DNA from: [Mycobacterium] zoologicum
Lineage (GTDB): Bacteria; Actinomycetota; Actinomycetes; Mycobacteriales; Mycobacteriaceae
DNA length: 64,000 nt
Direction: 5' to 3'
Assembly (NCBI RefSeq): GCF_020172665.1
Contig: NZ_CP083985.1
Span: 3,042,832 to 3,106,831, forward strand
Position numbers and translations under genes: made by a program. A model generated the notes under the pieces. That model was not told the origin of the DNA and did not search any database. It worked only from the letters and a program-made list of their open reading frames with translations. Shown here piece by piece: positions 48,037 through 57,494 of the stretch (position 1 is its first letter; every line of letters starts with the position of its first letter).

Positions 48037-50304
48037 GTGGCCGCACCGACCGCTCCGGAAGTGCTCGAGAGACGCGACGGCTCGGTGAGGTATCTGCACA
48101 CCGATGCCGAGCTGCCCGCCGTGGCCGTCAGCGATCGTTCGCCTATCTCCGCGCGCCACAAGCTGGCCTTCGGCGCGCTTGCCGTCGCCGGCGCACTGGC
48201 GTGGGCGGTGATCGCGTTCGCCCGTGGAGAGTCGGTGAACGCGGTGTGGTTCGTGGTGGCAGCCCTGTGCAGCTACATCATCGGATTCCGTTGCTACGCA
48301 AGGTTCATCGAGCGGAAGCTTGTTCGGCCGCGCGATGAGTACGCCACCCCCGCGGAGATCTTCGAGGACGGCACCGACTACCTGCCCACCGATCGGCGGG
48401 TGTTGTTCGGCCACCATTTCGCCGCGATCGCCGGCGCCGGACCGCTGGTCGGCCCGGTGCTGGCCACCCAGATGGGCTACCTGCCCGGCACCATCTGGAT
48501 CGTCATCGGCGCGGTGGTCGCCGGCGGCGTGCAGGACTACCTGGTGCTGTGGTGCTCGACGCGACGGCGGGGCCGCTCACTGGGGCAGATGGCCCGCGAG
48601 GAGCTCGGACCGATCGGCGGGGCCGCAGCCATCATCGGGGTGCTGTTCATCATGGTGATGCTGATCGCGGTGCTGGCACTGATCGTGGTGCGTGCGCTGG
48701 CGGTCAGTCCGTGGGGCGTGTTCTCGATCGCGATGACGATCCCGATCGCGCTGTTCATGGGCGTCTACCTGAGGTTCCTGCGGCCCGGCCGGGTGTCGGA
48801 GGTGTCGCTGATCGGCGTCGTGCTGCTGCTTCTCGCCGTCGCCTCCGGCCGGTGGGTCGCCGAAACATCATGGGGTGCGGCGTGGTTCACCCTGTCTCCG
48901 GTAGCCCTGTCGTGGTGGGTGATCGGCTACGGCTTCGCTGCCTCGGTGCTGCCGGTCTGGCTGCTGCTGGCGCCGCGCGACTACCTGTCGACGTTCATGA
49001 AGGTCGGCACCATCGCACTGCTGGCGATCGGCATCCTGATCGCCCGGCCGGTGATGTCCGCCCCTGCGATCTCGCAGTTCGCCCACTCCAGCGACGGACC
49101 GGTGTTCGCCGGATCGCTGTTCCCCTTCCTGTTCATCACGATCGCGTGCGGCGCGCTGTCGGGATTCCACTCTCTGATCGCCTCCGGAACCACGCCGAAG
49201 CTGCTGGAAAAAGAGAGCCAGATGCGCCTGATCGGCTACGGCGGCATGCTCACCGAATCCTTCGTGGCGGTGATGGCGCTGATCACCGCGTCGATCCTGG
49301 ACCAGCACCTGTTCTTCACCCTCAACGCCCCGGTGGCCGCGACCGGGGGCACCGCCGCCAGCGCCGCCGAGTACGTCAACGGGCTCGGCCTGGGTGGCGC
49401 CCCGATCACCGCCGAGCAGATCACCGAAGCGGCCACCGCCGTCGGCGAGCAGTCGGTCGTCTCCCGCACCGGTGGGGCGCCGACGCTGGCGCTGGGGATG
49501 GCCGACGTGCTGGGCCGGGTGTTCGGCGGGCCGGGGCTGAAGGGTTTCTGGTACCACTTCGCGATCATGTTCGAGGCACTGTTCATCCTGACCACCATCG
49601 ACGCCGGAACCCGGGTGGCGCGGTTCATGCTCTCCGACGCGCTGAGCAACCTCGGTGGGCCGCTGCGCCGGCTGTCTGAGCCGAGTTGGCGGATCGGCGC
49701 GTGGGCGGCCAGCCTGGCCGTGGTCGCCGGGTGGGGGTCGATCCTGCTGATGGGGATCACCGATCCGCTCGGCGGGATCAACACCCTCTACCCACTGTTC
49801 GGCATCGCCAACCAGTTGCTGGCCGCTATCGCGCTGACCGTGGTGACCGTGATCGTGATCAAGGGCGCCCGAGGAAGGTCAGACCTGAAATGGGCTCTGA
49901 TACCGGGCCTTCCGCTGTTGTGGGATCTGGCCGTCACGATGACGGCCTCGTGGCAGAAGATCTTCTCCGGCGATCCGCGACTGGGGTACTGGACGCAGCA
50001 CTTCGCCTACCGGGCCGCCGAACGAGCCGGTGAGACGTCGTACGGCTCGGCGACCACGCGTGCGCAGTTGCACGACGTCGTGCGCAACACGTTCATCCAG
50101 GGCAGCCTGTCGGTGATCTTCGCCAGCGTCGTCGCCGTGGTGTTCGTGACCGCGGTCGTGGTGTCGCTGCGCTCGATCCGCGGCAGCACACCGACCACCG
50201 AAGCCGCACCGGTGCTGTCCCGGCGGTTCGCGCCGTCCGGACTGATCCCGTCGGCGGCCGAACGAAAGGTCCAGGCACAGTGGGACGCCCACCGATACGG
50301 TTAG
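48037..50304 (+). CDS. cstA: carbon starvation/peptide-pyruvate transporter CstA
   Basis: A 755-residue membrane protein with about 16-18 helices. CstA signatures: FGHHFAAIAGAGPLVGPVLA (about residue 125), GVQDYLVLWCSTRRRGRSLG, CGALSGFHSLIASGTTPKLL, FEALFILTTIDAGTRVARFML and GIANQLLAAIALTVVTVIV. It imports pyruvate or small peptides under carbon limitation. The GTG start is fixed by GAGGGAGG. It overlaps the small ybdD-like gene downstream by 25 bases. Confidence 0.95.
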   Translation: MAAPTAPEVLERRDGSVRYLHTDAELPAVAVSDRSPISARHKLAFGALAVAGALAWAVIAFARGESVNAVWFVVAALCSYIIGFRCYARFIERKLVRPRDEYATPAEIFEDGTDYLPTDRRVLFGHHFAAIAGAGPLVGPVLATQMGYLPGTIWIVIGAVVAGGVQDYLVLWCSTRRRGRSLGQMAREELGPIGGAAAIIGVLFIMVMLIAVLALIVVRALAVSPWGVFSIAMTIPIALFMGVYLRFLRPGRVSEVSLIGVVLLLLAVASGRWVAETSWGAAWFTLSPVALSWWVIGYGFAASVLPVWLLLAPRDYLSTFMKVGTIALLAIGILIARPVMSAPAISQFAHSSDGPVFAGSLFPFLFITIACGALSGFHSLIASGTTPKLLEKESQMRLIGYGGMLTESFVAVMALITASILDQHLFFTLNAPVAATGGTAASAAEYVNGLGLGGAPITAEQITEAATAVGEQSVVSRTGGAPTLALGMADVLGRVFGGPGLKGFWYHFAIMFEALFILTTIDAGTRVARFMLSDALSNLGGPLRRLSEPSWRIGAWAASLAVVAGWGSILLMGITDPLGGINTLYPLFGIANQLLAAIALTVVTVIVIKGARGRSDLKWALIPGLPLLWDLAVTMTASWQKIFSGDPRLGYWTQHFAYRAAERAGETSYGSATTRAQLHDVVRNTFIQGSLSVIFASVVAVVFVTAVVVSLRSIRGSTPTTEAAPVLSRRFAPSGLIPSAAERKVQAQWDAHRYG

Positions 50305-50477
50305 CGCAGGCTGCCGTCCGTCAGGTTCGCTGGTATTGGGCGAGCCTGCTCGGCGACAACCACTATCAGCGGTACCTGGACTACCGCCGCCGTGCGCACC
50401 CCGGCGAACCGGTGCTCTCCGAACGCGACTACTGGCGGCGGCGTCACGACGCCGACCCCGGCGCGCGGTGCTGTTGA
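50280..50477 (+). CDS. YbdD/YjiX-family small CstA-associated protein
   Basis: This 65-residue protein has the family pattern VRWYWASLLGDNHYQRYLDYRRRAHPGEPVLSERDYWRRRHD. YbdD/YjiX proteins are found almost only beside cstA-type genes and are needed for pyruvate uptake by BtsT/CstA in E. coli. The GTG start lies inside the end of cstA, so translation is coupled. The C-terminus ends Cys-Cys. Confidence 0.9.
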   Translation: MGRPPIRLAQAAVRQVRWYWASLLGDNHYQRYLDYRRRAHPGEPVLSERDYWRRRHDADPGARCC

Positions 50478-50618
50478 CTCTTCCCGGCTCGGGCGCGTGA
50501 TCAAACCTTGATGAAGACTTGACCGAGTCGTGGTCGTCGACAAGGCGTTTTGCGCTATGCGGCTACCTACCATCAACGGCGTCGAACAAAGTAATTAGTC
50601 GGGGAAGGTACGCCGGAG

Positions 50619-51416
50619 ATGTGGACATCGGTGCGTTCTGCAGTAGTGATGGTCGCGGTCTCAGCCGCAGCGGTTGTGATGCCTCCCGGATCGAGTTCGG
50701 CTGCAGCAAGCCAACTCCCGACCGAGACCATCACATCGATCCTGCCCGCTGCGGGCACGACGGTCGGAGTGGCGCATCCGGTGGTGGTGACGTTCAGCAG
50801 CGCGGTGGCCGATCGGCACATCGCCGAGCGGCGCATCGCAGTGCGCACCAACCCACCCATGACCGGGACCTTCGATTGGGTCGACGACCATGAGGTGCAG
50901 TGGATTCCGGACCACTACTGGCCGGCGCACAGCGCCGTCAAGTTGTCGGTGGGCAAGCTCTCCGCCGACTTCAGCACCGGCGCCAAGGTACTGGGGGTGG
51001 CCAGCATCTCCGCCCACACCTTCACCGTGTCGGTCGACGACGAAGCGGCCGGACCGCTGCCGACTCCGCACCACCGCCCGCATTGGGGCGAGGACGGAGT
51101 CCTGCCGGCCACCATGGGCAAGGAGGAATTCGCCACGCCGAAAGGCAATTACACCGTGCTGGCCAAGGACCGCAAGGTGCTGATGGACTCCAGCAGCGTC
51201 GGCATCCCGATCGACGACCCCGAGGGCTACCGCTTCGAGGTCGAGCAGGCGGTGCGCATCACCAAGCGCGGACTCTATATCCACTCCGCGCCCTGGGCGC
51301 TGCATTCGATGGGCCTGGAGAATGTCAGCCACGGCTGCGTCGGCCTGAGCCCCACCGACGCCGAGTGGTACTTCGACCGGGTCGGCGTCGGCGACCCGGT
51401 GATCATCAAGGAGTAG
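50619..51416 (+). CDS. L,D-transpeptidase with Ig-like domain
   Basis: A 265-residue protein. Hydrophobic N-terminus (SAVVMVAVSAAAVVM) acts as signal peptide or anchor. Residues 40-140 form an Ig-like domain (PAAGTTVGVAHPVVVTFSSAV). The YkuD catalytic domain ends with HSMGLENVSHGCVGLSP, giving the His and the Cys (about 242) in the SHGC motif. It makes 3-3 cross-links in peptidoglycan outside the membrane and is inhibited by carbapenems. It is shorter than typical mycobacterial Ldts (about 400), having one Ig domain; the second Ig domain and the long C-terminal subdomain are absent. Confidence 0.9.
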   Translation: MWTSVRSAVVMVAVSAAAVVMPPGSSSAAASQLPTETITSILPAAGTTVGVAHPVVVTFSSAVADRHIAERRIAVRTNPPMTGTFDWVDDHEVQWIPDHYWPAHSAVKLSVGKLSADFSTGAKVLGVASISAHTFTVSVDDEAAGPLPTPHHRPHWGEDGVLPATMGKEEFATPKGNYTVLAKDRKVLMDSSSVGIPIDDPEGYRFEVEQAVRITKRGLYIHSAPWALHSMGLENVSHGCVGLSPTDAEWYFDRVGVGDPVIIKE

Positions 51417-52655
51417 CGCCGAACTCGACCGGCATGGCGTCGATCCCGTTGATCCACGGCAGCACCGACCGCGTGGCCTCGGCCAGCCTACGGATGTCGG
51501 GGGTGATGTCGGCCAGTGCGCCGAACACCAGATTGATCTGCATGCGGGCGAGATTGGCTCCGATGCAGTAGTGCGCGCCCGGCGCCCCGAAACCCAGATG
51601 GGGGTTGGGGCTGCGCAGGATGTCGAACGTGAACGGATCGTCGAAGACCTCTTCGTCGTAGTTGGCCGAGCCGTAGAACATTCCGACCCGATCCCCCTTG
51701 GCGATCGCAACTCCACCGAGTTCGACGTCGCGCATGGCAGTGCGCTGGAAGGAGATCACTGGCGTGGCCCAGCGGACCACCTCGTCGGCCATGGTCGGCG
51801 GCCGGTCGGCTACGTAGCGCTGCCACTGCTCGGGGTGATCGATGAACGCCAGCATCCCGTGCGACGTGGCGTTGCGGGTGGTTTCGTTGCCGGCGACCAT
51901 CAGCATCATCACGTAGTAGCCGAACTCCAGTGGGGTCAGCGCCTCCCCGTCGATCGACGCGGTGACCAGTGCGGTGGCGATGTCCTCACGCGGTTTGCTC
52001 TTGCGGTCTTCGGCCAATTGGTAGGCGTAGCCCAGCAGTTCGGCGGAGGCCTGCATCCCGTCGGCGACCGCCGCCGGTTCCCCGTGCCGCCGCCGACCAG
52101 CCGGTTGCTCCAGTCGAAGACCTTCTGGCGCTCGTCCGCCGGCACCCCGATCAGCTCGCAGATGGTCGTCAACGGCAGCTGGGTGGCCACCTCGGTGACG
52201 AAGTCGCCGGTGTTGTGTTCGACGGCGGCCGCGACGATCTCCCTTGCTCTGCGGTCGAGTGAATCCCGCATGCCGGCTACGACTCGGGGCGTGAATCCAC
52301 GTGACACGATCCGGCGCAGCTTGGCATGTTTGGGGCCGTCGAGGAACAGCATCACGTTCTCGCGGCTGGCTTCGTGGACATCCGGGTTGCTGGTGGTGTT
52401 CGTTCGGATCAGCGAGGTGTTCTCATGCGAGGAGAACACCTCGTCGTGCAGCGAGACCTCCTTCACGTCAGCGTGTTTGGTGACCACCCAATAGCCCTCG
52501 TCCGGGTAACCCGAGGCGCCCAGGGGCTGGGTGTTCCACCAGATCGGTTCGGTCTTGCGCAGCAGCGCGAACTCCTCATGCGGAATCCGCTGTGCGATGA
52601 GCGCAGGATCGGTGAAGTCGAACCCCTCCGGCAACAGCCGCTCGGTGTGCGTCAT
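51406..52655 (-). pseudogene. CYP125-like cytochrome P450, frameshifted
   Basis: Two reading frames together make one P450. The 52655 frame gives LPEGFDFTDPALIAQRIP, EPIWWNTQPLG, WVVTKHADVKEVS and ISRGFTP-like VSRGFTPRVVAGMRD, then runs out of homology after DWSNRLVGGG. The other frame (from about 52080) carries AGNETTRNATSHG (I-helix), DEVVRW (ExxR) and the haem loop GFGAPGAHYCIG, ending at 51406. The join is at about 52083-52095, in a G/C-rich run, and the whole span is one base short of a multiple of three, so one lost base explains it; the expected length is then about 416. It may be a true mutation or a sequencing error. Its relatives CYP125/CYP142 oxidise the cholesterol side chain. Confidence 0.85.
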
Positions 52656-53497
52656 CGTGCTCCCTCTCGGTCAGCCATCGGTTGCCAGCTCATGCGACCT
52701 GCGCCGCGATCGACGAATCCGCCTGACGGCGCGGTGAAATGCGATCCGAGCAGCAGCGCCCGCTCGTCGGCGACGCGGCGCAGCAGCATCTCCCGGCTTG
52801 CGCGGGCCGCGGCGGGGTCGGCGTCGGGCACGGCGGTGATCTCGGGGTCGCCGATCTGAATCGGATGGTGCACGGTATCGCCGCTGATGTAGGCGATGTC
52901 GCCATTGGACTCGACGCGCACCGCGACGTGGCCGGGGGTGTGCCCGGCCGCCGGCACCAGCTGCACCGTGTCGTTCAGGCGATGGTCTGGTTCGACCCGG
53001 CGCAGCTTGCCGTGTTGTTCCAGCGGTACAACACATTCCGCCGGCGCCCGGTCCTCACCGGCGAACCCGCACCAGTGGTCGTATTCGGCCGCGGTCAGCA
53101 GGTAGTCGGCGTTGGGATAGGTCGGCACCCAGCGCCCGTCACGCTCGGTGGTGTTGCGTCCGGCGTGGTCGCGGTGCAGATGTGTGCACACCACCGCGGT
53201 GATGTCCTCGGCCCCGAATCCGGTGGCGGCCAACGATTCCTCGTGCCGGTCGGGTATGCCGCGAGATCGCAGGAACTCCGCGCCGAAGCAGGTATCGACG
53301 AGCACCCGTTCCGCAGCGGACTCGATCAGATAGGACTGGATCGCGATCAGGATGTTGCCCGACGCGTCGACGTAGTCGGGTGTCAGGTCCGCCGGAAGCG
53401 GCGACGGCGCACCGGTGAACAGCCGCGACGGCGGGATCGGGATAACTGCCTGCGGGACCGCGTGGATCCGTATGTCGCCGACAGTCCAGTTCTGCAC
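52652..53497 (-). CDS. metallo-beta-lactamase-fold hydrolase
   Basis: This protein has about 281 residues. The metal motif THLHRDHAGRN (the HxHxDH signature, about residue 105) is present, with later ligands His in AAGHTPGHVAVRV, Asp in ISGDTVHHP and His in GSHFTAP, giving a dinuclear-zinc site of the lactonase/glyoxalase type. It could open a lactone or hydrolyse a thioester. The GTG start (VQNWTV) has AAGGGG upstream; the frame could extend to 53566. Its stop overlaps the P450 start (ATGA), so the two are co-translated. Confidence 0.88.
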   Translation of the reverse strand: MQNWTVGDIRIHAVPQAVIPIPPSRLFTGAPSPLPADLTPDYVDASGNILIAIQSYLIESAAERVLVDTCFGAEFLRSRGIPDRHEESLAATGFGAEDITAVVCTHLHRDHAGRNTTERDGRWVPTYPNADYLLTAAEYDHWCGFAGEDRAPAECVVPLEQHGKLRRVEPDHRLNDTVQLVPAAGHTPGHVAVRVESNGDIAYISGDTVHHPIQIGDPEITAVPDADPAAARASREMLLRRVADERALLLGSHFTAPSGGFVDRGAGRMSWQPMADREGAR

Positions 53498-53575
53498 GCC
53501 ATAGTCCCCTTCTCGCACGGCGATCGTATGGCACAAATCATTTGGATTCAACGGTTCATCTGGCACACTCGACCC

Positions 53576-54340
53576 GTGTCAGCGCCCACCGTCCGGTTCC
53601 GGCGGCTCGCCGAACAGGTGGCCGACGAGCTACGACGGCGCATCCTCGCCGGAGAGCTCACCGACGATCACGTGCTGCCCAAAGAGGACGAGCTTCTGGT
53701 GGAGTTCGCCATCAGCAAGCCGTCGCTGCGCGAGGCGATGCGCATCCTGGAGGCCGAGGGCCTGCTCACCGTACGCCGCGGAAAGCACGGCGGCGCCCTG
53801 ATCCACCGCCCCACTCCGGCAAACGTCGCCTACACAATGGGTCTGGTGCTGGGCTCCCAACAGGTCAGCCTTGCCGACGTGGGCACCGCACTGCTGCAGG
53901 TCGAACCGGCCTGCGCGGCGCTGTGTGCGGGGCGCCCAGATCGCAAGAGCACCGTGGTGCCGATTCTTCGCCGGCTGCATGAGGAATCGGTGGCCTCCGT
54001 CGACGATCTGCAGCAGGCCACCTCGGCCAGCCGCCGCTATCACGAAGCCCTCGTCACGCACTGCGGCAACACCACCATGCTGGTCATGGCCGGCGCACTG
54101 GAGACCCTGTGGTCGGCCCACGAGCAAAGCTGGTCGAGCCAGGTCACCGACCACTCGACGGTGCCGGTGGCCGAGCGGCGCGCCGTGCTCGAAGATCACC
54201 GTCAGGTGATCGACGCGATCGACGTGGGCGATGCCCAACGGGCCCGCGAGTTGGCGGCGGCGCACCTGCTGCACGTTCAGCACTACCCCGGCCGGTCGGG
54301 AGTCGTCGACCCGGCGATGATCCGCGAATTCCGCGCATGA
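53576..54340 (+). CDS. GntR (FadR-subfamily) transcriptional regulator
   Basis: A protein of about 254 residues. Winged helix: RRLAEQVADELRRRILAGEL, LPKEDELLVEFAISKPSLREAMRIL, GLLTVRRGKHGGALI. The FCD domain follows, with His residues in SRRYHEALVTHCGN and LEDHRQVIDAI. The GTG (VSAPTVRF) starts the conserved region. It is divergent from the MBL/P450 operon and precedes the aldolase operon by 53 bases, in the right place to control the whole cluster. Confidence 0.88.
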   Translation: MSAPTVRFRRLAEQVADELRRRILAGELTDDHVLPKEDELLVEFAISKPSLREAMRILEAEGLLTVRRGKHGGALIHRPTPANVAYTMGLVLGSQQVSLADVGTALLQVEPACAALCAGRPDRKSTVVPILRRLHEESVASVDDLQQATSASRRYHEALVTHCGNTTMLVMAGALETLWSAHEQSWSSQVTDHSTVPVAERRAVLEDHRQVIDAIDVGDAQRARELAAAHLLHVQHYPGRSGVVDPAMIREFRA

Positions 54341-54393
54341 CGACCGATTGCAGGCGGCATTGACCTTCGGGCTTATTTCCATATGATTTGGTC

Positions 54394-55155
54394 ATGGACA
54401 GACCCGGTGGTACGGCCGTCTGGTCGCCCTCGATCACCCCGCCGATAGGTGTCGAACTCAGCCCCGAGCAGGCCATGGCCGTGGCATTCCGGCACCTGGC
54501 CGAGATCGGCTTCGCCGAGAACATGGCCGGTCACATCACCTGGCAGGTCGACGGTCGGACCGACATGCTGGTCAACCCGTGGGGGCTGTGGTGGGCCGAG
54601 CTGACCGCGTCCGACATCTGCACCGTCGACGCCGACGCCCGGGTGATCCGCGGCCGCTGGGATGTCACCCCGGCCATCCACATCCACACCGAACTGCACC
54701 GGGCCCGCTCCGATGCGCGGGTCGTCGTGCACAACCACCCTTACTACGTCAGCCTGATGGCGTCCCTGCACAGCCCACCGGAACTGCTCCACCAGACCGG
54801 TGCACTGTTCCTGGACGACCTGTGTTTCGTGGACACCTATGACGGCGAGATAGACAGTGCCGCCCGCGCCGCCGAACTCGCCTCGCGGATCGGTGACGCG
54901 AATGTGGCCATCCTGGCGTCGCACGGGGTGATCGCCATGGGGCGAACGCTGGCGGAGGCGGTCTACCGGTCGGCGACCATCGAACGGGTATGCAAGCTGG
55001 CGTATCACGTGCTGCTCACCGGCCGCACTCCCCCGCCGATGAGGCGTTCCGACATGGCCGGCATGCAGGCGTCCTTGATCGAACGCGCCGCCGACGTGTA
55101 TTGGGCGGGCGCAGCGCGCATGACCATCAAGTCCGACCGCCATGTACTGGATTGA
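54394..55155 (+). CDS. class II aldolase/adducin-family protein
   Basis: A 253-residue protein. AFRHLAEIGFAENMAGHITW, LVNPWGLWWAELTASDI, IHTELHRARSDARVVVHNHPYYVSLMA (zinc-binding HxH region, about 110) and ILASHGVIAMGRTLAEAVYR (third zinc His) are all typical. Family members split or decarboxylate hydroxy-carbonyl compounds using Zn2+. It sits 12 bases before the amidohydrolase gene, in one operon. Substrate unknown. Confidence 0.88.
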   Translation: MDRPGGTAVWSPSITPPIGVELSPEQAMAVAFRHLAEIGFAENMAGHITWQVDGRTDMLVNPWGLWWAELTASDICTVDADARVIRGRWDVTPAIHIHTELHRARSDARVVVHNHPYYVSLMASLHSPPELLHQTGALFLDDLCFVDTYDGEIDSAARAAELASRIGDANVAILASHGVIAMGRTLAEAVYRSATIERVCKLAYHVLLTGRTPPPMRRSDMAGMQASLIERAADVYWAGAARMTIKSDRHVLD

Positions 55156-55167
55156 GGAGGACCGTCG

Positions 55168-56436
55168 GTGAAATCACTCGACGATCTCAGCGCCGACCTG
55201 AAGTTCACCACGGCCAAGGCCGGCGCCGAGCGCACGGTGACCTTCCTACCGGAACCGCCACGTGCACAACGGCATTACACGGTGATCTCGGTTGACGACC
55301 ACATCGTCGAACCCCCGGACACCTTCGAGGGCCGTGTCCCGCACAAGCTGGCCGACCGGGCCCCGAAGGTGGTGGAGACCGACGACGGCGGCCAGACGTG
55401 GATCTATGACGGCCAGTCCCTGCCCAACGTCGGGTTCAACGCCGTCGTCGGCCGGCCGGTGTCGGAGTACGGTTTCGAGCCCGCCCGCTTCGACGAGATG
55501 CGCCGGGGCGCCTGGGATATCCACGAGCGCATCAAGGACATGGACCTCAACGGCATCTACGCGTCGCTGAATTTTCCGTCGTTCCTGCCCGGATTCGCCG
55601 GCCAGCGCCTGCAATTGGCCACCAAGGATCGCGAGCTGGCGCTCGCCTCGGTGCGCGCCTGGAACGACTGGCACCACGAGGTGTGGGCCGGCACCTACCC
55701 GGATCGCATCATCGGCTGCCAGCTGCCGTGGCTGCTGGATCCGGAGCTGGGCGCGGCCATGATCCGCGAGAATGCCGAAAGAGGCTTCCGCGCGGTCACT
55801 TTCAGCGAGAACCCGGCCATGCTGGGGTTGCCCACCATTCATTCCGGATACTGGGAGCCGATGGTCGCCGCGTGCGCCGAGACCGGCACGGTGATCAATC
55901 TGCACATCGGATCGTCGGGCTCGGCGCCGTCGACCACCGACGATGCACCGCCGGATGTACAGGGCGTGCTGTTCTTCGCCTACGCCATCTCCGCAGCGGT
56001 GGACTGGCTGTACTCGGGCTTACCCACTCGCCACCCCGAGTTGAAGATCTGCCTGTCCGAAGGTGGAATCGGCTGGGTCGCAGGGCTGTTGGATCGGCTC
56101 GACCACATGCTGAGCTATCACCAGATGTACGGCACCTGGAATGCGCTCGGCGAGACGCTGTCGCCCTCGGAAGTTCTGCAGCGCAACTTCTGGTTCTGCG
56201 CAGTCGAAGACCAGTCGTCGTTCTGCCAGCATGAACGGATCGGCACCGATCACATCCTGCTCGAAGCCGACTACCCGCACTGCGACTCCACCTGGCCGAA
56301 CACCCAGCGGGTGATCCACGAGGAGATCGGACACCTGCCACCCGAGGTGATCCGAAAGTTCACCTGGGAGAACGCCTCGCGTCTATACGGGCATCCGGTT
56401 CCCGAGAACGTCCAGCGCGATCCGGATGCGTTCTGA
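55168..56436 (+). CDS. amidohydrolase (amidohydro_2 / ACMSD-like TIM-barrel hydrolase)
   Basis: A 422-residue protein. YTVISVDDHIVEPPDTFEGRVP has the metal-binding DxH (Asp-Asp-His) of the family near residue 44; NLHIGSSG supplies a further His and LLEADYPHCDSTWP the late Asp. It is about 100 residues longer than bacterial ACMSD, in the class common in mycobacterial steroid and aromatic catabolic clusters. It decarboxylates or hydrolyses a C-C or C-N bond. GAGGAGG precedes the GTG. It overlaps the next gene by one base (TGATG). Confidence 0.9.
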   Translation: MKSLDDLSADLKFTTAKAGAERTVTFLPEPPRAQRHYTVISVDDHIVEPPDTFEGRVPHKLADRAPKVVETDDGGQTWIYDGQSLPNVGFNAVVGRPVSEYGFEPARFDEMRRGAWDIHERIKDMDLNGIYASLNFPSFLPGFAGQRLQLATKDRELALASVRAWNDWHHEVWAGTYPDRIIGCQLPWLLDPELGAAMIRENAERGFRAVTFSENPAMLGLPTIHSGYWEPMVAACAETGTVINLHIGSSGSAPSTTDDAPPDVQGVLFFAYAISAAVDWLYSGLPTRHPELKICLSEGGIGWVAGLLDRLDHMLSYHQMYGTWNALGETLSPSEVLQRNFWFCAVEDQSSFCQHERIGTDHILLEADYPHCDSTWPNTQRVIHEEIGHLPPEVIRKFTWENASRLYGHPVPENVQRDPDAF

Positions 56437-57401
56437 TGGTGGCCCCAATGCCGCTGCGTATAGCGGTGCTCGACGACTATCAGGGCATAGCCGAAACCGT
56501 GGACTGGTCGCCGATCCCGCGGCCCGTCGAGCTGCTGGCGATCCGCGAGCACGTCGCACCCGGAGATGAGCTGATCGCCCGCCTGGCCGAGCGCGAAGTG
56601 GTGGTCGCGATGCGGGAACGCACCCCGATCGACGCCGATCTCCTGGCCCGGCTGCCCGCGCTGAAGCTGTTGGTGACCACCGGACCGTTCAACGCGGCGA
56701 TCGACGTTGCGGCCGCGCACCGGCTGGGCATCACGGTGTGCGGGACCGGCGGGACCATCACGCCGACCGTCGAGCTCACCTGGGCGCTGATCCACGCCGT
56801 GGGGCGCCACCTGATCACCGAGGATGCCGAGCTGCGCGCCGGGCGTTGGCAGACCACCGTCGGGGCGGACCTGGCCGGGGCCACCCTGGGCCTGGTCGGG
56901 CTGGGCCGCATCGGCAAACTGGTTGCCGCGGTGGGGCACGCATTCGGTATGCGGGTCGCGGCGTGGAGCCCGAACCTCACCGCGGAACGGGCCGCCGAAG
57001 CCGGGGCCGAACTGCTCGACCGCCGCGCGCTGTTCGCGACCGCGGACGTGGTCTCGCTTCATCTGGTGCTCTCCGAGACGACCCGGGGCGTGGTCGGACG
57101 CGACGAGCTTGCGGCGATGAAACCGAGCGCCATCCTGGTCAACACTGCCCGCGGCGGGCTGGTCGACGAGCAGGCTCTGCTCGAGGCGCTGGCATCGGGG
57201 CGGATCCGCGGTGCGGGGCTCGACGTCTACGGCGAGGAACCACTGCCGGCCGGGCATCCGCTGACCGCGCTGCCCAACACCGTGCTCACCCCGCACCTGG
57301 GCTATGTCACGCAGGGGTGCATGGGTAAGTTCTACCGGGATATCGTCGACGATATCGTCGCCTACTGCGAGGGAACTCCGCGGCGGCTTGTTTCGGGCTG
57401 A
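56436..57401 (+). CDS. D-2-hydroxyacid dehydrogenase
   Basis: A 321-residue NAD(P)-dependent oxidoreductase. The nucleotide-binding motif GLVGLGRIGKLVAAVGHAFGM is near residue 155. The active-site Arg lies in LVNTARGGLVDEQAL (about 235) and the His in LTPHLGYVT (about 291). It interconverts a 2-oxo acid and a D-2-hydroxy acid, fitting a last step after the aldolase and amidohydrolase. Last gene of the operon, followed by a terminator. Confidence 0.9.
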   Translation: MVAPMPLRIAVLDDYQGIAETVDWSPIPRPVELLAIREHVAPGDELIARLAEREVVVAMRERTPIDADLLARLPALKLLVTTGPFNAAIDVAAAHRLGITVCGTGGTITPTVELTWALIHAVGRHLITEDAELRAGRWQTTVGADLAGATLGLVGLGRIGKLVAAVGHAFGMRVAAWSPNLTAERAAEAGAELLDRRALFATADVVSLHLVLSETTRGVVGRDELAAMKPSAILVNTARGGLVDEQALLEALASGRIRGAGLDVYGEEPLPAGHPLTALPNTVLTPHLGYVTQGCMGKFYRDIVDDIVAYCEGTPRRLVSG

Positions 57402-57447
57402 TCAAGCTATTTCTGATAACAATTCGGGAACGAATTCACGGCACAAT

Positions 57448-57483
57448 AAAAAGGCCCGCAGACAACCGTCTGCGAGCCTTTTT
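57448..57483. terminator. bidirectional intrinsic terminator
   Basis: A-tract, GGCCCGCAGAC, loop AACC, GTCTGCGAGCC, T-tract: a 10-bp stem with one mismatch and A5/T5 flanks. It lies between the rightward catabolic operon and the leftward exported-protein gene and can stop both. Such U-tract terminators are uncommon in this GC-rich window. Confidence 0.9.
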
Positions 57484-57494
57484 ACGAGCAAACT

